Below are positions 16,275-24,436 of a stretch of DNA of 56,235 nt, in pieces; the stretch's first letter is position 1, and each line of letters starts with the position of its first letter. The stretch comes from CAZRDB01 sp964598695 (GTDB lineage Bacteria > Armatimonadota > Zipacnadia > UBA1398). Below the pieces are notes generated by a model that searched no databases, was not told the DNA's origin, and was given only the letters and a program-made list of their open reading frames with translations. A program made the position numbers and the translations under genes. The stretch is taken from the NCBI GenBank assembly GCA_964598695.1, contig CAZRDB010000008.1, positions 1-56,235 of the forward strand. The letters run 5' to 3'.

Positions 16275-18236
16275 ATGCACACCAGGACCTGGAAGGCCCC
16301 GGAGATCGCCCAGCGCCGCCCGCTGGGCGTCAGCGAGATCCGAACGCAGCTCACACCCGAGGAGGCGCTCGAGGAGGTCCGACGCGCGCTCGCCCACCCG
16401 GCGCCGTGCGCCACGGCCGCCGGGGCCGGGGCGGCCGAGGGCCGCGCCCTCACGGCCGAGGAGGTCGCCGCGCTCACGGCCGGAGGCTGCTCCGCCGAGG
16501 AGTGGGCGCGCGTCCGCGTCTGCGAGCCCTTCGACCCCAGCCGGCTCCGCCACGTGCGGTTCCTGGGCGCCGTGTCCGTCGGCCCGACCGCGGGCGAGAT
16601 CGAGATCGCTCCCGGCGTGAGCCATCCGGCGGGACTCTACCGGTCGACCGTCGCGAACTGCGACATCGGCCCCGGCGCGCTCGTGCTGGACGTCGGCGTG
16701 CTCTCCGGCTACGTGGTCGGCGTCGGCGCCGTCGTGCGCGATTGCCGCGAGGTGATCGCCTCGGGCCGCAGCGGCTTCGGCAACGGACGCGAGATCGCCG
16801 TCGGGATCGAGACCGGAGGGCGCGAGGTGCTCTCCTTCGCCGAGCTGACGATCCCGGTCGCCGAGTGTGTCGCCAAGCGGCGGGACCGTGCGGAGTTCCT
16901 CGCGGCCTACGCCGAGCTGGTCGGCCGCTACACCGAGGCCGTCCGCCGGCCGCGGGCCACGATCGGCGAGGGCGCCGTGCTCGCGCGCTGCGGTCGGGTG
17001 GCCGATGTGCTCGTCGGCGCCGCAGCCCGGATCGAGGGGGCAACGCTCGTCGAGAACGCGACCCTCCTCAGCACCGCCGAGGAGCCGGCCCTCGTTGGAG
17101 ACGGCTGCATCGTGCGCGACGCGATCCTCCAGTGGGGCTGCGAGGTCCAGTCGATGTCGATCGTGACCAACGCGGTCCTCACCGAGCACTCGCACGTCGA
17201 GCGCCACGGCAAGGTCAGCGATTCGATCCTCGGACCGAACAGCGGCGTCGGCGAGGGCGAGGTCACGGCGAGCCTGGTCGGCCCCTTCGTCGCCTTCCAC
17301 CACCAGGCCCTGCTGATCGCGGCGATCTGGCCCGAGGGGCGCGGCAACATCGCCTACGGCGCGAACGTCGGTTCGAACCACACCTCCCGCGCTCCGGACC
17401 AGGAGGTCTGGCCGGGCGAGGGGGTCTTCTTCGGCCTCGGTTGCGACATCAAGTACCCGGCCAACTTCGCCGACGCTCCCTACTCGATCGTCGCCTCGGG
17501 CGTCACGATGCTCCCCCAGCGCATCACCATGCCCTTCTCGCTCGTCAACCCGCCCGCCCGGAACGTCGAGGCGATCTCGCCCTCGTTCAACGAGATCATG
17601 CCGGCCTGGGTGCTGTACGCGAACTTCTACGCCCTCTCGCGCAACGAGGCGAAGTACCGCCAGCGCGACAAGGCGCGGCGCTCGACGTTCGACTTCTCGG
17701 TCTTCCGTCCCGAGATCGTCTCGATGATGCTGCGGGCCCGGGCCGAGCTGCAGGCCGTCGAGCGCGTGAAGGTCTTCTACACCGACGCCGACATCGCGGG
17801 GATCGGCAAGAACTACCTCTCCGACACCTCGCGCACGAAGGCGATCGCGGCCTACTCCCAGCACATCGTTCTCTACGGACTCCGCGCCCTGCTCGCGCGG
17901 GCCGAGGCGCTGCTCACGGCGGCGACCGTGCCGGCCGACCTGCTCATGGCCCCCACCGAGGACCTCGCATGGGAGTTCGCGCGCGGCCTCCTGCGGGCCG
18001 AGGCGCCGGAGCTGGAGACCGGACCGGCGCTCGAGCGCCTCGCCACGGAACAGCGTCGGCTCGCGGCCGAGTCGCGTCTCTCCAAGGAGCGCGACGACCA
18101 CCGCGGCTCACTCACGATCCCGGGCTTCCTCGACGCCCATGCGCCCGCCTCTGAGGACGCGGTGATCCGCCGCCTGATGCAGGAGACCGACGAGTTGGCG
18201 CGTCGCGTGGAACGGGTGCTGGCGGCCATACGGTGA
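16275..18236 (+). CDS. DUF4954 family left-handed beta-helix protein
   Basis: A 653-residue protein with an ATG at 16275 behind a GGGAGGGAGGGAG tract. It opens with the family's ALTAEEVAALTAGGCSAEEW segment, then shows hexapeptide-like turns over residues about 85-420 (TVANCDIGPGALVLDV, GFGNGREIAVGIETGGRE, SILGPNSGVGEGEVTASL). IETGGRE, SNHTSRAPDQE and MPFSLVNPP are strongly conserved-looking blocks. The last 200 residues are helical. DUF4954 proteins have the fold of sugar-nucleotide acyltransferases and GlmU-type enzymes but their reaction is unknown. Being 23 bases after glmS, a role in amino-sugar or nucleotide-sugar metabolism is a reasonable inference. Confidence 0.8.
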   Translation: MHTRTWKAPEIAQRRPLGVSEIRTQLTPEEALEEVRRALAHPAPCATAAGAGAAEGRALTAEEVAALTAGGCSAEEWARVRVCEPFDPSRLRHVRFLGAVSVGPTAGEIEIAPGVSHPAGLYRSTVANCDIGPGALVLDVGVLSGYVVGVGAVVRDCREVIASGRSGFGNGREIAVGIETGGREVLSFAELTIPVAECVAKRRDRAEFLAAYAELVGRYTEAVRRPRATIGEGAVLARCGRVADVLVGAAARIEGATLVENATLLSTAEEPALVGDGCIVRDAILQWGCEVQSMSIVTNAVLTEHSHVERHGKVSDSILGPNSGVGEGEVTASLVGPFVAFHHQALLIAAIWPEGRGNIAYGANVGSNHTSRAPDQEVWPGEGVFFGLGCDIKYPANFADAPYSIVASGVTMLPQRITMPFSLVNPPARNVEAISPSFNEIMPAWVLYANFYALSRNEAKYRQRDKARRSTFDFSVFRPEIVSMMLRARAELQAVERVKVFYTDADIAGIGKNYLSDTSRTKAIAAYSQHIVLYGLRALLARAEALLTAATVPADLLMAPTEDLAWEFARGLLRAEAPELETGPALERLATEQRRLAAESRLSKERDDHRGSLTIPGFLDAHAPASEDAVIRRLMQETDELARRVERVLAAIR

Positions 18237-18311
18237 AACCTCCCGACGCGGGCCCGCGAGGCGGGCGACCGCGCGGCGATGGTGGCTCCATCCGAAAGGG
18301 GTACTTGAACG

Positions 18312-19058
18312 ATGGTTCGTAGAGTGGTCTGTATTGCGTGTGCAGTCTGTGTAGTGCTAGCGATCGCGTGGGCGGCCATGGCCGAGAGCAACGTGGGCAA
18401 GCCCGACCGGGTCGGTCCCTCCCCGACCCTCGGCATGGCCCCCCCGGAGGGCGCCATTGCCCCGCTCGCGACGGGCGACATGAGCCAGTGGCACGGGCGC
18501 GACGGAAGCCCCGGCACGTGGCCCGTCGAGGACGGAGTCACGACGCCGGTCGGGGGGGACATCATCACCAACGACGTCCATGAGGATGCCTACATCCACG
18601 TCGAGTTCCTGGTGCCGGACATGCCCGAGGCCAGCGGTCAGGCCAAGGGCAACAGCGGCATCGCGCTCCAGGGGCGCTTCGAGATCCAGGTGCTCGACAG
18701 CTACGGCTTCGCGGCGCCCGGCACGGGCGACTGCGGCGCCGTCTACGGCCAGGCCGCCCCGCTGGTCAACGCCTGCCGCCCGCCGCTCGAGTGGCAGACC
18801 TACGACATCGTCCTCCGCTCGGCCCGGATGAACGAGCAGGGCGAGGTCACGGAGAAGGCGCGGGTCACCGTCTTCCTCAACGGCAGGCTGATCCAGAACA
18901 ACACCGAGATCCCCGGCCCGACGGGCATCCAGATCGACGAGAGCACCGACGGCCCCGGTCCGCTGCTCCTCCAGGACCACGGCTTCCCGGTGCAGTACCG
19001 CAACGTCTGGATCCAGCATCTCCCGACTCAGGGGAACACGGAGTACGCGGGGAGTTAG
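18312..19058 (+). CDS. Secreted DUF1080 (3-keto-disaccharide hydrolase-like) protein
   Basis: A 248-residue protein with a signal peptide (MVRRVVCIACAVCVVLAIAWAA). The rest is a single concanavalin-like DUF1080 domain: MSQWHGRDGSPGTW, YIHVEFLVPD, NSGIALQGRFEIQVLDSYG, EWQTYDIVLRSARMN, VTVFLNGRLIQNN and VQYRNVWIQHL. DUF1080 members have been linked to cleavage of 3-keto-glycosides. Together with the Gfo/Idh/MocA fragment at the window start this hints at oxidation-dependent glycoside cleavage, although the two genes are 18 kb apart. Start ATG at 18312 with an AAAGGGG box. Confidence 0.85.
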   Translation: MVRRVVCIACAVCVVLAIAWAAMAESNVGKPDRVGPSPTLGMAPPEGAIAPLATGDMSQWHGRDGSPGTWPVEDGVTTPVGGDIITNDVHEDAYIHVEFLVPDMPEASGQAKGNSGIALQGRFEIQVLDSYGFAAPGTGDCGAVYGQAAPLVNACRPPLEWQTYDIVLRSARMNEQGEVTEKARVTVFLNGRLIQNNTEIPGPTGIQIDESTDGPGPLLLQDHGFPVQYRNVWIQHLPTQGNTEYAGS

Positions 19059-19143
19059 CGCGGTTCCCGGAAGTTCCTGCAGGTACCGGCGGCGAGCGAG
19101 GGTCTGTCGAGCGCTCGTCCTTCTGATCCGCCCGAGCCGTTGT

Positions 19144-19173
19144 CGTCGGGGTCCATGCGCCTTGGCCCCGACG
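19144..19173. terminator. Hairpin between convergent genes
   Basis: CGTCGGGG (19144-19151) and CCCCGACG (19166-19173) form an 8-bp stem that can extend through a CC/GG pair. It lies between the convergent DUF1080 and wecB genes, where a bidirectional terminator is expected. No U tract follows on either side. Confidence 0.4.
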
Positions 19174-19274
19174 GCAATGGCCTGGGGTGGTGCGCAGGGA
19201 CGATCCGCCGCCGGTTGTCGCCCTTCGCTCGTGCCCGCGAAAGTCTGCGAGGGCTGCTCCAGGCCGGCGCCCGG

Positions 19275-20456
19275 TTAGGCGTGGGCGTAGTCCGGCGGCC
19301 GGGGGCCACCGGCGAGGAAGTGCTCGATCGCCTCGCGGGTGCGGCGCGCCGTGAAGCCGTCGCCGAAGGGGCTCGGGAGCGTCGTCCCCGGCTCCGGCCG
19401 CACCGGCTCGCGGCCCAGCAGCTCGTCGACCGCGGCGACCAGCCGCTCGCGCTGGGTGCCGGCCACGATGCTGAGGCCCTGCTCCACCGCCTCCGGGCGC
19501 TCCGTCTGGTTCCGGGCCACGACCACCGGCGTGCCGAACGACGGCGCCTCCTCCTGGAGGCCGCCGGAGTCGGTCAGCGCGAGGCGCGCGCGCGCCACGA
19601 GCTGCACGAAGACCGGGTAGTCGGTCGGCTCGACGAGATGGACGTTGGCCACGCCCGCGAGCCGCGGGACCACGATCTCCCGGACTCTGGGGTTCGGGTG
19701 GACCGAGATGACCACCGCAACGCGGTGGGCGCGGCTCACCTGATCGACCGCCTCGCAGACCTCGGCGATCCCCTGCGGGATGCTCTCCCGCCGGTGGACC
19801 TCGACCAGCAGGAAGTCGCCGTCGCCCACCAGCTCGCGGAGCCGGCGAGGCTCGCTGCGGCCGAGCGGGGTGACCTCCGGCTCGGCCTCGGCGCGGACGA
19901 CCGTCAGCCGCACGGCGTCGGTCACCGTGTTGCCGGTCAGGTAGATGCTCTCCGCCGGCACGCGCTCGTCGAGCAGGGCTTGCCGGGCACGCGGGGTCGG
20001 CGCGAAGTGAAGCTGGGTGACGATCGCCGCCGCCCGCCGGTTGAACTCCTCAGGGAAGGGCTGGTGGAGGTCGCCGGTGCGCAGTCCCGCCTCGACATGG
20101 CCGACCGGCACTCCGCGGTAGAAGGCCGCCAGGGCGCCGGCGAAGACGGTCGTCGTGTCGCCCTGGACGAGCAGCAGCTCGGGCCGCTCCTGCTCGAGCA
20201 CGCCGTCGATCGCCTCGAGCGCTCGCGCGGTTAGCCCGCCGAGCGCCTGGGCGTGGGTCATGACCGCCAGGTCGGCATCGGCCTCGACGCCGAAGTGGTC
20301 GAGCACCGGCCGAACCAGATGCGCGTGCTGTCCGGAGAGGACCACCCGCGTGTCGAAGGTCGTGGAGTGCTCGCGCAGCTCCAGCGCGACGGGAGCGAGC
20401 TTGATCGCCTCCGGTCGCGTGCCGATGAGGATCAGCACCCTGTGTCTGCGTGTCAT
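19275..20456 (-). CDS. wecB: UDP-N-acetylglucosamine 2-epimerase (non-hydrolysing)
   Basis: A 393-residue protein that interconverts UDP-GlcNAc and UDP-ManNAc for surface polysaccharide synthesis. Family motifs are present: GTRPEAIKLAPV at the N-terminus, LVQGDTTTVFAGALAAFY, PVGHVEAGLRTGDLHQPFPEE, LLVEVHRRESI and LTDSGGLQEEAPSFGTPVVV with the UDP-binding SGG. Length is normal. The start ATG at 20456 has only a weak ribosome site (AAGGGA about 14 bases upstream). It is the last gene of the reverse-strand run with the dehydratase and PqqD-like genes. Confidence 0.95.
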   Translation of the reverse strand: MTRRHRVLILIGTRPEAIKLAPVALELREHSTTFDTRVVLSGQHAHLVRPVLDHFGVEADADLAVMTHAQALGGLTARALEAIDGVLEQERPELLLVQGDTTTVFAGALAAFYRGVPVGHVEAGLRTGDLHQPFPEEFNRRAAAIVTQLHFAPTPRARQALLDERVPAESIYLTGNTVTDAVRLTVVRAEAEPEVTPLGRSEPRRLRELVGDGDFLLVEVHRRESIPQGIAEVCEAVDQVSRAHRVAVVISVHPNPRVREIVVPRLAGVANVHLVEPTDYPVFVQLVARARLALTDSGGLQEEAPSFGTPVVVARNQTERPEAVEQGLSIVAGTQRERLVAAVDELLGREPVRPEPGTTLPSPFGDGFTARRTREAIEHFLAGGPRPPDYAHA

Positions 20457-20514
20457 GGTGAGCCGTCGTTCCCTTCCACCCTCGGCCCGGTCGATCGCCC
20501 GCTCCCCGGAGCCG

Positions 20515-20805
20515 TTACTCGCGGATCCAGTCGACCAGCCCGGCGCGGAGGAGGCTGTCGCACAGCGAGGTGACGGCCGTCAGGGCCTCCCCCTCGCCCA
20601 CGTCGTACTCCTCCGAGAGCGTCTTCGCCATCTCCCCCACGCTCGACTCGATCTGCACGAGCTGCCAGATCCGCACCGCGGTCTCGTTGAGCCCCCGCTG
20701 CTCACGCGTGGTCAGGTTGAGCAGTGCCGGACGGCCCGCCACCGTGGTGAACACCACATTGCTGGCGCCCCGGAACCTCGACGACCGCTCCACTACCGTC
20801 GGCAT
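20515..20805 (-). CDS. PqqD-like protein
   Basis: A 96-residue protein with the PqqD fold signature: NVVFTTVAGRPALLNLTTRE, LNETAVRIWQLV, then ALTAVTSLCDSLLRAGLVDW. PqqD proteins are small winged-helix peptide chaperones (RiPP recognition elements) that usually work with a radical SAM enzyme. No radical SAM gene or precursor peptide is visible in the window. Here it sits between the dehydratase gene (68 bases away) and wecB (58 bases away), a setting that also occurs for PqqD-like proteins in polysaccharide export clusters. Function not assigned. Confidence 0.75.
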   Translation of the reverse strand: MPTVVERSSRFRGASNVVFTTVAGRPALLNLTTREQRGLNETAVRIWQLVQIESSVGEMAKTLSEEYDVGEGEALTAVTSLCDSLLRAGLVDWIRE

Positions 20806-20873
20806 CGACGTGTCGACTCCACTCCCCAGCCCCGCGCCCGGCTTCGAGCGGGGGAACTCGCGCCGAGGCGCCG

Positions 20874-22871
20874 TCAGCGCACCTGCGCCTCCGCCTCGCC
20901 CAGCAGCGGCGCCAGCCAGCGCTTGCGCGCGATCGGCCGACGCAGTTGCTGGCGCTCACCCTCGCGCGGCACCACGGCCACCAGCGCCTCGAACAGGCGC
21001 TCCTCGTCGTGCGACAGCTCCCGGATCTGCGCCAGGAACTCGCGGATCTGCTCGCGGTTGAGCATGTTGCCGCGCTGCACGAGCCACAGGCCGTCGGCAT
21101 CGCGGACCAGTTCCTCGTCCTCCATCACCAGCTTCTCGTGCAGCTTCTCGCCCTCGCGCGCCCCGGTGATGATGATCGGAATGTCCTCGCGCGTGTAGCC
21201 GTGCAGCCGGATCATGTCCTCGGCGAGATCCATGATCCGCACCGGAGGCCCCATGTCGAGCAGGTACAGATCGCCCGAGCGGCCGATCACTCCCGCCTGC
21301 AGCACGAGCTGCACCGCCTCGGGGATCGTCATGAAGTACCGCGTCATCTCGTCGTGGGTCACGGTGACCGGACCCTTGCGCGCGATCTGCTCCTCGAAGA
21401 TCGGAACCACGCTGCCGCGACTGCCCAGCACGTTGCCGAACCGGACCGTCACGTACTTCGTCGATGGGAACTCGGACGCCATCGCGCACAGGAGCTGCTC
21501 GCAGACCCACTTGGTCGCCCCCATCACGTTCGAGGGGTAGACCGCCTTGTCGGTCGAGATCAGCACCATCGTCTCGACGCCGTGCCTGCCGCACGACTCG
21601 CCGACATGCTGGGTTCCCAGGACGTTGTTGCGGATCGCCTCGGAGACGTTCACCTGCATGATCGGCACATGCTTGTGCGCGGCGGCGTGGAACACGACGT
21701 GGGGCCGGTAGCGGGCGACGACCTCCTCGATCCGGCGCGCATCGGAGACCGACGCGATGACCATCTGGAGCCGGTTCGCCAGACCAGGGAACTTCACGCA
21801 CAGCTCCCGGTGGATCCGGTCGATCGAGTTCTCGCCGTGGCCCATCAGCAGGAGCGCGGCCGGGTTCATCGCCGCGATCTGCCGACACAGCTCGGAGCCG
21901 ATCGAGCCCCCCGCGCCCGTCACCAGCACCCGCTTGTCGGTGAGGTAGCCGCCGATCCCCGCCAGGTCGGCGCGGAACGGCTGCCGGCGCAACAGGTCCT
22001 CGAGCCGGATCTCCTCGGTCTTGAGCAGCGTCTTGCCCTCGAGCACGTTCTGCAGCGTGGGTACTGCGTAGACCGGGATCCGCCGACGACGACACTCGGT
22101 CAGGCACTGGTTGAGCGAGCCCGAGTTCGCGTTGCTCATCGCCACGAAGACCTCGTCGACTTGCTGCTCGGCCAACAGCTCGCCCAGCTTCGACAGCGGC
22201 CCCAGGACCTTCGCGAACCGGATGTACGCGCCGTGGCGCTGCGGGTTGTCGTCGAGCAGACCGACCACCTGATACGCGCCGTCGGTGTCCTCGATCAGCG
22301 AGGTGAGCAGGCGGGCCGCGTCGGGGCCGCCGCCGAGGATCACGATCCGGCGCGAGCCGTGGCCGTTGCGGGCGAATGAGGCACGGAACAGCACGGGCAG
22401 CACACGGTGCCAGCCGTACTGGTGGACCATGTTCACGACGCGGAGCGCGACCCGCAGGCTTCCCACCAGGAAGATGCCGAGCAGCCAGGAGATGGTCAGC
22501 CAGGCGAGCTGCGGCGGCCCTCCCGGCGCGAGAGCCATGTCGAGCGCGACCGAGGTGAGGTAGCCGACCGTGCAGCCGAGCACGACCGCGATCAGGGCGT
22601 AGAGGCCCACGAACCGCCACGCGAACCGGTACAGCCGGAACGCGGCGAACACCGCGATGTAGACCGGCAGCGAGAGCAGAACGCTCGCGATGTGGCCGTT
22701 GAGCCGGGGCAACGCCTCGGCCAGGTCGACCGTGTCGAAGCGCAGCATCGCCGCCAGGCAGGCGGCGAGCAAGATGGCCGAGGCGTCGGCCGCGACAAGG
22801 ATGCTGATCTGGAGCACCATCAGCAGGGGATTGCGTTTCCGCTCGGTCGCACGTGCTTCCGCCGGATCCAT
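20874..22871 (-). CDS. Membrane nucleoside-diphosphate-sugar 4,6-dehydratase (FlaA1/CapD/WbpM type)
   Basis: A 665-residue protein. The ATG at 22871 is chosen for its AGGAG box 7 bases upstream; it also places the first membrane helix at the normal position. Four membrane helices occupy residues about 15-160. A CoA-binding-like Rossmann domain follows (IVILGGGPDAARLLTSL). The catalytic short-chain dehydrogenase domain begins near residue 310 with VLVTGAGGSIGSELCRQI and has STDKAVYPSNVMGATK, where methionine replaces the usual tyrosine of YxxxK as expected for this subfamily. The product feeds O-antigen, capsule or glycan synthesis. It is first in an operon with the PqqD-like gene and wecB. 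Confidence 0.92.
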   Translation of the reverse strand: MDPAEARATERKRNPLLMVLQISILVAADASAILLAACLAAMLRFDTVDLAEALPRLNGHIASVLLSLPVYIAVFAAFRLYRFAWRFVGLYALIAVVLGCTVGYLTSVALDMALAPGGPPQLAWLTISWLLGIFLVGSLRVALRVVNMVHQYGWHRVLPVLFRASFARNGHGSRRIVILGGGPDAARLLTSLIEDTDGAYQVVGLLDDNPQRHGAYIRFAKVLGPLSKLGELLAEQQVDEVFVAMSNANSGSLNQCLTECRRRRIPVYAVPTLQNVLEGKTLLKTEEIRLEDLLRRQPFRADLAGIGGYLTDKRVLVTGAGGSIGSELCRQIAAMNPAALLLMGHGENSIDRIHRELCVKFPGLANRLQMVIASVSDARRIEEVVARYRPHVVFHAAAHKHVPIMQVNVSEAIRNNVLGTQHVGESCGRHGVETMVLISTDKAVYPSNVMGATKWVCEQLLCAMASEFPSTKYVTVRFGNVLGSRGSVVPIFEEQIARKGPVTVTHDEMTRYFMTIPEAVQLVLQAGVIGRSGDLYLLDMGPPVRIMDLAEDMIRLHGYTREDIPIIITGAREGEKLHEKLVMEDEELVRDADGLWLVQRGNMLNREQIREFLAQIRELSHDEERLFEALVAVVPREGERQQLRRPIARKRWLAPLLGEAEAQVR

Positions 22872-22955
22872 GCGCTCGCTCCTAGTCGTGTGTGCAACCC
22901 GCGACCATGGGTGGGGCCGCCGGGCACCGACCTCTCCGAGGAGGATGGCGCCAAC

Positions 22956-22961
22956 AGTATA
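22956..22961 (-). promoter_or_regulatory. -10 box of the polysaccharide operon
   Basis: The reverse strand carries TATACT about 85 bases upstream of the dehydratase start. The 12 bases AACGCTATACTG are identical to those at the tRNA-cluster promoter. The -35 region is poor (GCGTCA at 17 bases). Confidence 0.45.
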
Positions 22962-23122
22962 GCGTTGCCAATGCCTTCTGACGCCACCAATGCGCCCGGA
23001 GGCTCGCTTCGATGCCGGCCGGGCCCTCCGATCGCGCGGCGCCGGCGCCGAATCAGACGCCTCGCCCGGGGCTCTCGACACCTGGGGCGCACACGACGCG
23101 TCCCGGAGAAGAGGTGTCCTCG

Positions 23123-23527
23123 TTGAAGAGGTTCAGCATGTGGTTCGTGCTCGCATTCGGTCTCAGCGCGGCCTCGGCCTTCGCGCAGTTCGCCCCGATG
23201 GGCCAGCTCGGCGCGCCGGCCCCCGATCGCTCCTCGTACATCTACGTGACCTACGAGCCCCGCTACGTCGGCGCCGAAGCCCTCGCCGAGCTGCTCGGCG
23301 GCACCTCGATCCGTGTGCACACGTTCCTGTACGACGGCGGCAACGGGTGGGGCGGTGGCCGGGGCTGGGGCGACGGCTCCTGGGGCAACGGCTCCCGCGG
23401 CGACGGCGGATGGGACCGCGGCTCGCGCGGCAACGGCTCGTGGGGCAATCAGTCCTGGGGCAATGGCGGCCGCGGAGGGTACAATGGGGGCGGCTGGGAC
23501 GGGGGAACGCGAGGGTTCGGCAGGTAG
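23123..23527 (+). CDS. Secreted Gly/Trp/Asn-rich protein with a secretin-N-like segment
   Basis: A 134-residue protein. The TTG at 23123 is preferred over the in-frame ATG at 23138 because GAGGTG lies 7-8 bases upstream and it yields a complete signal peptide, MKRFSMWFVLAFGLSAASA. The mature part begins with SSYIYVTYEPRYVGAEALAELLGG, which resembles the short N-domains of secretins. The last 60 residues are a degenerate repeat built from WGNGS/RGDGG units with regularly spaced Trp. I do not recognise a family for the whole protein. It is the first of a six-gene co-directional run but its link to LarE and NadB is unclear. Confidence 0.55.
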   Translation: MKRFSMWFVLAFGLSAASAFAQFAPMGQLGAPAPDRSSYIYVTYEPRYVGAEALAELLGGTSIRVHTFLYDGGNGWGGGRGWGDGSWGNGSRGDGGWDRGSRGNGSWGNQSWGNGGRGGYNGGGWDGGTRGFGR

Positions 23528-23578
23528 GCGACGGGTGATGCCGGCCGAGCCCGCCGCGACCGAGAGGATGCGACGGGC

Positions 23579-24430
23579 ATGGCCGATGACGCGACGGGTC
23601 CCCCCGCGCGGCTGCGCGAGCTGCTGCGCGATGCGGGTTCGGTCCTGGTCGGCTTCTCGGGCGGGGCCGACTCGACGTTCCTTGCCGCGACCGCCCGCGA
23701 CGTGCTTGGGGCCGAGCGCGTCCTCGCCGTGACCATCGCCTCGGTGCTGTACCCCGACGGCCACGCCGAGGATGCGGCCGCCCTCGCGGAGCGGCTCGGG
23801 ATCCGCCACGAGACAATCCGGGCCGACGCGCTCGCCAACCCCGGCCTGGTCGCGAACGGCCCCGACCGCTGCTACCACTGCAAGCGCGCCGTCTTCGGCG
23901 CGCTTGTGGAGCGCGCCCGCGAGCGGGGCCTCGCCCATGTGGTCGACGGCACCAACCTCGACGACCTCGGCGATTTCCGCCCCGGCCAGCGGGCCGTCGA
24001 CGAGTTGGGTGTCCTGCAACCGCTGCGCGCTGCCGGCCTGACCAAGGCGGAGATCCGGCGGTTCTCGCGCGCGATGGGCCTGCCGACGGCAGACAAGCCC
24101 TCCGCCGCTTGTCTCGCCTCCCGGATCCCCTACGACACCGCGCTCACCGCGGGCGACCTGGCGCGCATCGCCCGGGCCGAGCAGGCGGTGCGGGCGCTCG
24201 GCTTCTCCGACCTCCGGGTGCGGCTGGTCACCCGCTCGACCGCCCGGGTCGAGCTGCCCGCGGCCGAGATGCCGCGCGCACTCGAGGGACCGACACGCGA
24301 GGCGATCCTCGCGGCCGTCCGGGCGGCCGAATTCGTGCACGTGGCCCTGGACCTGGCAGGGCTCCGCTCTGGCAGCCAGAACGAGACTCTCGGGGACCGG
24401 GAGCGGATGAGCGCTCTACAAGGGGACTGA
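23579..24430 (+). CDS. larE: ATP-dependent sacrificial sulfur transferase LarE
   Basis: A 283-residue PP-loop protein. VLVGFSGGADSTFLA is the ATP-pyrophosphatase loop; RCYHCKRAVF and SAACLASRIPYDTAL carry the family cysteines, the latter being the sulfur-donor region. LarE thiolates the nickel-pincer nucleotide precursor of lactate racemase. LarB, LarC and LarA are not in this window, so the client enzyme is unknown. Start ATG at 23579 follows GAGAGGATG. It ends 6 bases before nadB, indicating co-transcription. Confidence 0.9.
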   Translation: MADDATGPPARLRELLRDAGSVLVGFSGGADSTFLAATARDVLGAERVLAVTIASVLYPDGHAEDAAALAERLGIRHETIRADALANPGLVANGPDRCYHCKRAVFGALVERARERGLAHVVDGTNLDDLGDFRPGQRAVDELGVLQPLRAAGLTKAEIRRFSRAMGLPTADKPSAACLASRIPYDTALTAGDLARIARAEQAVRALGFSDLRVRLVTRSTARVELPAAEMPRALEGPTREAILAAVRAAEFVHVALDLAGLRSGSQNETLGDRERMSALQGD

Positions 24431-24436
24431 TCACGC

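Noticed and set aside
19140..20234. 364-codon open frame on the plus strand opposite wecB
   Set aside because: It is antisense to an unambiguous wecB gene and has shadow-type composition (His/Arg/Asp-rich).
23341..23520. Repetitive GGC/TGGGGC tract as a DNA satellite or CRISPR-like array
   Set aside because: The repeat follows the reading frame and codes for the Gly/Trp-rich tail of the secreted protein; unit lengths vary and there are no spacers.
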